Part shown: positions 59,586 through 64,000 of the stretch, one piece after another
Layout: each line of letters begins with the position of its first letter
Position numbering within the stretch: the stretch's first letter is position 1
Assembly: GCA_902777385.1 (NCBI GenBank)
Contig: CACYTP010000002.1
Location: 124,001-188,000, forward strand
DNA from: an uncultured bacterium
GTDB taxonomy: Bacteria; Cyanobacteriota; Vampirovibrionia; Gastranaerophilales; Gastranaerophilaceae
Length of the DNA: 64,000 nt
Reading direction: 5' to 3'
Notes under the pieces: generated by a model
The model's database searches: none
Told to the model about the DNA's origin: nothing
What the model saw: only the letters and a program-made list of their open reading frames with translations
Made by a program: the position numbers and the translations under genes

Positions 59586-62180
59586 TTAGCGGATTTCTTT
59601 AAGTATTATTTTCTTTTTGTTATTGTTAATATCGCCGCTTAATTGAATTCTGTAGTATCTTGAATTTTTTTCATCAGCCTTAATTTTAGGTATTTTTGTC
59701 AATTTAGACTGATATAATGCTCTAGTTTTTTCAGGTCTGAATACAACTTTTAATATCAAGCTAAGAGGAATACAAAATATTCTTATACCTTTTGGTGCTT
59801 CCTTACTGTAGTGCCAGAATAGCTGCAAATCTGCAAGCTGTTTCTCCATTTCATAGCTGCCCTCTAAAAACATCGCTGATAATTCATGCCATGTTGTAAC
59901 ATGTATGTTCTTTATTTCTGTGTTATGAACATCAAATGTACCCTTTATATCGTCTTTCATAAGGTCTTTTTGTGTTAAATCAAAATTAGTTATTTGTGAC
60001 AATTTGTATTTTGAGTTTTTAAACATAAATTCAGCATCGCCAAGTTTTGGTAAAAAGCCTTCCTTTACCTCAAACACACAGTGAGCATCCAAGAATTTAA
60101 ACATTTCTTTTGCATCAATATCAACTTTAGCGTATGCGATACCTTCTATTTGGTCTTTAAGATTAAGAGTCATTTCTGCAACTTTATTTGAATTAATGTT
60201 ATTTGCCTCAAATGTCATTTGTGATGTGTTTTTTACAAAATCATATAACCCTTTTGCGTGGATAGTTCCACCGGCAAAGCCTAAATCATTCATCTTAAAG
60301 TTAAAGATATTATTTTTGAAACTGCCAACGAGTTTTGCATTTTCAAGAACGAAAGCTTCCCTTTTAATCTTATTTACCAATATTTCCAAGTTATTAATGG
60401 TAATATCAGAGCTTTTGACTTGTTGTGTAATATCCATAGGATTTATTTGCTTTGGAGGTGTATTCGTCTCAGGAGCTACATCCAAAATAAGTTTATCCAA
60501 AAACAGCTTCATATCATAAATTAAAGTTTCTCCAAAAATATTGTTTTTGGCATTAAGTTCAGCTGTGTACTTTTCACCTTTAAAGGTACCGTTTGTTGTT
60601 ATATTAAATATTCCATTTTTTGATGTAACGTGTGCATTTTCAATATGGAATGCTTTATGCCTTGCATTTATTACGTCAAAAGTGCCAACTGCCTGATTAT
60701 TTTTTAAATCGTATTTTAAATCGCCTTTAAATTCTCCGCCATTTACTTTTTCTCCAAAGGAACCCAATACCGAAATTGGTGCATATCCTTTTGTATGGAA
60801 TGTTATGTATTGAGGAATAAATTTATCCGGATTATTTTTATCTATATTTTTCTTAAATAAGCCATCGCCATACAAGATAACATTTTCTTTATCAGAATCC
60901 AAATAATAATATTTATATTCTTTTAAAAATATATCATCATTGTCTTTAAATGTATTAGCATGTACTTTTCTTTGATTATTTCTTAATCCCAAATAATAAG
61001 AATTATAAATTAAATCGCTATTTTTTGGAATATCTAAATCATAGTAAACATCAGGCTTTCTGTATTTTATTTTGTAGACTAAATTGAAGTTAACAGAATT
61101 TAAAATTGTGAGATTTGGAACATAATCAAATTTTTTAGTCAAAGTTGTTTTCATTGTTCCAATAGCTTCTCTTTGCGGAGTTAATAAATCCTTCATGTTA
61201 AGTGTATGTATGACTTTTTCTTTACCAAGTATTCCTTCTGCAACCGAGTCGATTGTTTGATCTCTAAAATTAAATACAGCCTCTTTAAAATATACAGGGA
61301 TATCAAACCATACAAATTTTGCACTCAAATTATTACCGATACATTTACCAAATATACCGTTTTTATTAATTTTTAGATCTGCATTAGCTGTACCGCCAAA
61401 ATCTTTAAGATTTTCGATAAATTTTTTGGTAGGATCCAGTGTTTTTTGTAAGTGTAATACAATTGGCATAATTTCCGCAACCGGCAACTTCTGCCCTTTT
61501 AGCGTGAAGTCATAAGATTTATCATTGTTAATTAAGTACCCGTTTATATTTAATCGGGAATTCCCTATTTTTATTTCAAACTGATTTGACTTTAGTTCGT
61601 TTCCAATTATTTGTAAAGAGCCTGCATAACCTAATTTTACGGTTTCTTTAAGTAGTGGAGATGTTATATCTGCATTTAATGTTATAGCCTCTTTTTCAAC
61701 ATCAATATTTTTTGCAACAGCATTAACTTTATCTGATTTAAAAGTTATCTTTTTAATGTGAATTTCAGGACACTTGCTGAGTTCAAATGTACTTTTTCTT
61801 TTTTTCTTTGACTTAATTTTTAGCCGTTTTAATTCATCACCGTTAATAAATATACTGTTAACATTTATTAGTGCCTTGTTATTTTCTAATAATTTATAAT
61901 TCAGAGCTATATTGTCGGCAGCAATAATCGAAACATTTTTACTTCTTGCGTTAATACTGTCAACATATAGTGCAATCGCAAGTTTTGGTGATATTTTTAG
62001 ATTTAAACCTTTAATATTTGTTTCAATTTTACTTTTTTTGTAAATATAGGAAGTAAGTAAATTTTGTGTAGCTTTACTGTTTACTGTTTTAGGCAGTAAA
62101 AATACTATCCCAAAATATAAAATGGTTACGGATATTAATATAATACTAAGTGTTATTGTAAGAAATTTTTTCATGTGCAT
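59586..62180 (-). CDS. AsmA-like outer-membrane biogenesis protein
   Basis: The 864-residue protein has an N-terminal membrane anchor (FLTITLSIILISVTILYFGIVFLLP) and a very long beta-rich periplasmic region. The start, LKISPKLAIALYVDSINARSKNVSIIAADNIALNYK, is the AsmA N-terminal pattern, and the C-terminal part (LADLQLFWHYSKEAPKGIRIFCIPLSLI) resembles AsmA_2. Such proteins bridge inner and outer membranes and may move phospholipids. ATG at 62180 or 62174 (MHM or MKK start) cannot be separated as neither has a ribosome-binding site. Confidence 0.78.
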   Translation of the reverse strand: MHMKKFLTITLSIILISVTILYFGIVFLLPKTVNSKATQNLLTSYIYKKSKIETNIKGLNLKISPKLAIALYVDSINARSKNVSIIAADNIALNYKLLENNKALINVNSIFINGDELKRLKIKSKKKRKSTFELSKCPEIHIKKITFKSDKVNAVAKNIDVEKEAITLNADITSPLLKETVKLGYAGSLQIIGNELKSNQFEIKIGNSRLNINGYLINNDKSYDFTLKGQKLPVAEIMPIVLHLQKTLDPTKKFIENLKDFGGTANADLKINKNGIFGKCIGNNLSAKFVWFDIPVYFKEAVFNFRDQTIDSVAEGILGKEKVIHTLNMKDLLTPQREAIGTMKTTLTKKFDYVPNLTILNSVNFNLVYKIKYRKPDVYYDLDIPKNSDLIYNSYYLGLRNNQRKVHANTFKDNDDIFLKEYKYYYLDSDKENVILYGDGLFKKNIDKNNPDKFIPQYITFHTKGYAPISVLGSFGEKVNGGEFKGDLKYDLKNNQAVGTFDVINARHKAFHIENAHVTSKNGIFNITTNGTFKGEKYTAELNAKNNIFGETLIYDMKLFLDKLILDVAPETNTPPKQINPMDITQQVKSSDITINNLEILVNKIKREAFVLENAKLVGSFKNNIFNFKMNDLGFAGGTIHAKGLYDFVKNTSQMTFEANNINSNKVAEMTLNLKDQIEGIAYAKVDIDAKEMFKFLDAHCVFEVKEGFLPKLGDAEFMFKNSKYKLSQITNFDLTQKDLMKDDIKGTFDVHNTEIKNIHVTTWHELSAMFLEGSYEMEKQLADLQLFWHYSKEAPKGIRIFCIPLSLILKVVFRPEKTRALYQSKLTKIPKIKADEKNSRYYRIQLSGDINNNKKKIILKEIR

Positions 62181-62253
62181 GTTTTATTGTTATATCTAAT
62201 ATTATAATATAATATTGTATATAATGTGTTATGTAAAATTATGTTGCATTATG

Positions 62254-62862
62254 TTAATTGTTTCTGCGAATTTCATAATTCATTCGCCATCCGAAGTCTT
62301 TTTTTAATTCTTCAAACAAAGTTTGTTCTTGTGCAATATATTTATCAGCAAGTCTAAAAAATCTGAATGCAAAAACTAAATTATCTTTATACTTTACTCT
62401 TTTTCCTTCAAAATTTTGATATGTGTCAAATATTGTTGTATCATATTTGTTTATCAGTTCAAATAACTCTTGTGTTGTACCCTCTTGATTATATTCAATT
62501 TGTTTATCGGTAAGTATATTTATAAATATTTCTCTGAGTTCAGTATCCTCATTATAAAACTGCGTAAGTACTTCATAGAAAAGATTGTCATGTTTCAGGT
62601 CTTTTATTTCGTACAATATTCCTGCACTGTTAAGAGTACCTATAAGAGAATTTTTAAGCGTGTATTGATACTTCCCGTTGCTATTTTTTGAGCCTGAAAG
62701 AATAAATCCAACATAATCTCTGTTTTGTCCGCCTAAATATTTAAGCTGAAAGAACTGAAACAATGTAACTTTTGTCCTGTATACCAAGTCAGTACTGTCA
62801 TCATTAGTTTTTTTAGTTGACAATATTGCTTTATCTATCTCTTCAATAATCGGTGCAACCAA
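62254..62862 (-). CDS. Hypothetical protein, 202 aa
   Basis: TTG start at 62862 with AAAGGAGACAGATA at ideal spacing. The protein is soluble, helical and acidic (EEIDKAILSTKKTNDDSTDLVYRTKVTLFQFFQLKYLGGQN) with a basic C-terminus (KKDFGWRMNYEIRRNN). No motif is recognised. It lies between the LysR regulator (65-bp gap) and the AsmA-like gene on the same strand and may be in one operon with either. Function unknown. Confidence 0.65.
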   Translation of the reverse strand: MVAPIIEEIDKAILSTKKTNDDSTDLVYRTKVTLFQFFQLKYLGGQNRDYVGFILSGSKNSNGKYQYTLKNSLIGTLNSAGILYEIKDLKHDNLFYEVLTQFYNEDTELREIFINILTDKQIEYNQEGTTQELFELINKYDTTIFDTYQNFEGKRVKYKDNLVFAFRFFRLADKYIAQEQTLFEELKKDFGWRMNYEIRRNN

Positions 62863-62927
62863 TATCTGTCTCCTTTGGTAAATTTAATTTTAATATTTTA
62901 AGATTATCATAAAAGTGAAAAGAATAT

Positions 62928-63806
62928 CTAAACATTTATATTTTGATATATTTTTTTTAAGATTTTAATAAATTCCATTAGTGTTTCTCGTTTATCGGAG
63001 GTGTGAACACATAAGCAGCATTCAAATTCCTCTTCATAGTCAAATGGTATCCATGCAAATTCATCTGTGTAATCATTAAAAAATCCCGGAGTAAGACAAA
63101 TTCCCTTGTCCGATAATATATTAGTAAGAGTTGTGTCATGGTTTTCTGAATTGAAGTAGTCTATTTGCGTTTCATTAATAATTTTTTCCTGCAAAGCTTT
63201 CAACTTTGGAGGAGAACCACCCCCAACCATTAACGTTCTTCCCTTTAAATCTTGAATTGTTGCTTTTGTTAATTTTGCAAGATTGTCACTCTTTTGTGTA
63301 ATAAGATATATTCCTGTTCTATAAAGAGGTATTAATTTTGTATCAGGTACATGTTTCATCTCATTATCAAAAGTAAAATATATATCCTGATTTCCTTTTA
63401 AAAACTCTTCAGGTGAGTAAAAATCATTAAATATTGGTGTTATTGATATATCAGGATATTTAATATTAAATTCTTTTATTGCTTGAGGTAAATAATATAT
63501 GCATGAACGGGTAGGTAATCCTATTGTTATATTATCGGAATATTTTTTGCTGAAATTTTGTGCCTGTTCAATACCTCGTTTAAGCTGTTGCTTAACTCCT
63601 TTTAATGTTGTTATAAATTGTTTGCCTGCAGGAGTAAGCGTTGCACCTTTGCCTGAACGTTCAAACAGTTCAAACTGAAGCTCCTTTTCAACCTCTTTAA
63701 TTTGATATGTCAGAGTTGACTGAGATATGAATAAATTTTCTGCCGCACGGTTGAAATTCTTTGTTTGGGCAAGTTCTAATATGTAATCTATTTGTTTGGT
63801 ATTCAT
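62928..63806 (-). CDS. LysR-family transcriptional regulator
   Basis: The 292-residue protein has the family winged helix (QIDYILELAQTKNFNRAAENLFISQSTLTYQIKEVEKELQFELFER) and a periplasmic-binding-like effector domain (ITIGLPTRSCIYYLPQAIKEFNIKYPDI ...). It is divergent from the aldo/keto reductase gene with about 115 bp between, the usual regulator-target layout. The ligand is unknown. A CCLCVHTS segment near the C-terminus holds two cysteines. Confidence 0.93.
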   Translation of the reverse strand: MNTKQIDYILELAQTKNFNRAAENLFISQSTLTYQIKEVEKELQFELFERSGKGATLTPAGKQFITTLKGVKQQLKRGIEQAQNFSKKYSDNITIGLPTRSCIYYLPQAIKEFNIKYPDISITPIFNDFYSPEEFLKGNQDIYFTFDNEMKHVPDTKLIPLYRTGIYLITQKSDNLAKLTKATIQDLKGRTLMVGGGSPPKLKALQEKIINETQIDYFNSENHDTTLTNILSDKGICLTPGFFNDYTDEFAWIPFDYEEEFECCLCVHTSDKRETLMEFIKILKKIYQNINV

Positions 63807-63920
63807 ATTATTATTTTATCTTAATCGAATTTTTAAATCAATAATTAAATATTTTAATTTGAAAATTTATAAAAATATATTTAAAATGGTTATATGTTAA
63901 TTATTAAAGGAGATATATTA

Positions 63921-64000
63921 TGAAATACGTTAAATTAGGCAACACAGGTGTAGATGTTTCAAGAATTTGTTTAGGATGTATGAGTTTTGGAAAACCGGGA
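63921..64000 (+). CDS. Aldo/keto reductase (5' end only)
   Basis: The first 27 codons read MKYVKLGNTGVDVSRICLGCMSFGKPG, the typical N-terminus of NADPH-dependent aldo/keto reductases of the YajO/IolS type. AAAGGAGATATATT is an excellent ribosome-binding site. The catalytic Tyr and Lys lie beyond the window. It is divergent from the LysR gene, which probably regulates it. Confidence 0.9.

Noticed and set aside
1-64000. CRISPR array
   Set aside because: No set of regularly spaced identical repeats of 20-40 bp and no cas gene was seen on either strand.

Overview
The window is AT-rich bacterial DNA and most likely comes from a gut member of the non-photosynthetic cyanobacterial sister lineage (Melainabacteria/Vampirovibrionia, order Gastranaerophilales). 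The strongest clue is an OmpR-type regulator at 23033-23785 that reads like cyanobacterial RpaB almost end to end. An HLR1-type direct repeat, the known RpaB binding element of cyanobacteria, lies at 4613-4630. KdsB, an MsbA-like exporter and an AsmA-like protein point to a Gram-negative envelope with lipopolysaccharide. Several otherwise unrelated proteins start with a short N-[IVP]-N-F-T-[GA]-like tag. This assignment is inference; no 16S gene is present.

Core region 1, about 1-25.07 kb: mscL (cut by the window edge), an NAD-type isocitrate dehydrogenase, two LysM/transglycosylase paralogues, serS, a YqeG phosphatase, a U32 peptidase, an RpoD-like sigma factor, a thioredoxin-like protein, folE2, an MsbA-like ABC exporter, a GH13-like protein, smpB, accD-accA-prmA, kdsB, rpaB, a hemolysin III family protein and tRNA-His.

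Island 1, 25.07-39.26 kb: an integrated element bounded by a 17-bp direct repeat of the tRNA-His 3' end (25055-25071 and 39241-39257). It carries a large serine integrase whose frame runs into the tRNA gene, a small resolvase and a FimB-like tyrosine recombinase. Next to the FimB-like gene lie perfect 24-bp inverted repeats around 141 bp that contain a promoter, in front of a six-gene operon of membrane and exported proteins, three of them with N-terminal zinc ribbons. This looks like a phase-variable switch. The island also has a retron-type reverse transcriptase with NAxxH and VTG motifs, preceded by a structured noncoding stretch that may be msr-msd.

Island 2, about 39.26-54.46 kb: a Mu-like transposition module (DDE transposase, MuB-like ATPase, a third protein ending in a tyrosine-recombinase domain that has lost its catalytic Arg/His residues, and a terminase-small-subunit-like protein). 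Facing away from it are a Mor-like regulator and a GmrSD-type restriction enzyme. Two arrays of CGGAAC repeats flank that pair. Beyond the module lie a likely restriction enzyme with its methyltransferase and a 1215-residue STAND NTPase resembling Avs anti-phage proteins. An intact 73-residue gene and a truncated copy of it bracket this last block.

Core region 2, 54.46-64.0 kb: bioB, a DtxR-like regulator, an 18-codon cysteine-rich leader ORF followed by mutually exclusive hairpins (a candidate attenuator), a tagged membrane protein, an SGNH hydrolase, a GT2 glycosyltransferase, an AsmA-like protein, a LysR regulator and the start of an aldo/keto reductase. The two islands put at least five candidate defence or genome-conflict functions beside one tRNA gene: retron, GmrSD, restriction-modification, Avs-like STAND protein and a possible switchable envelope operon.
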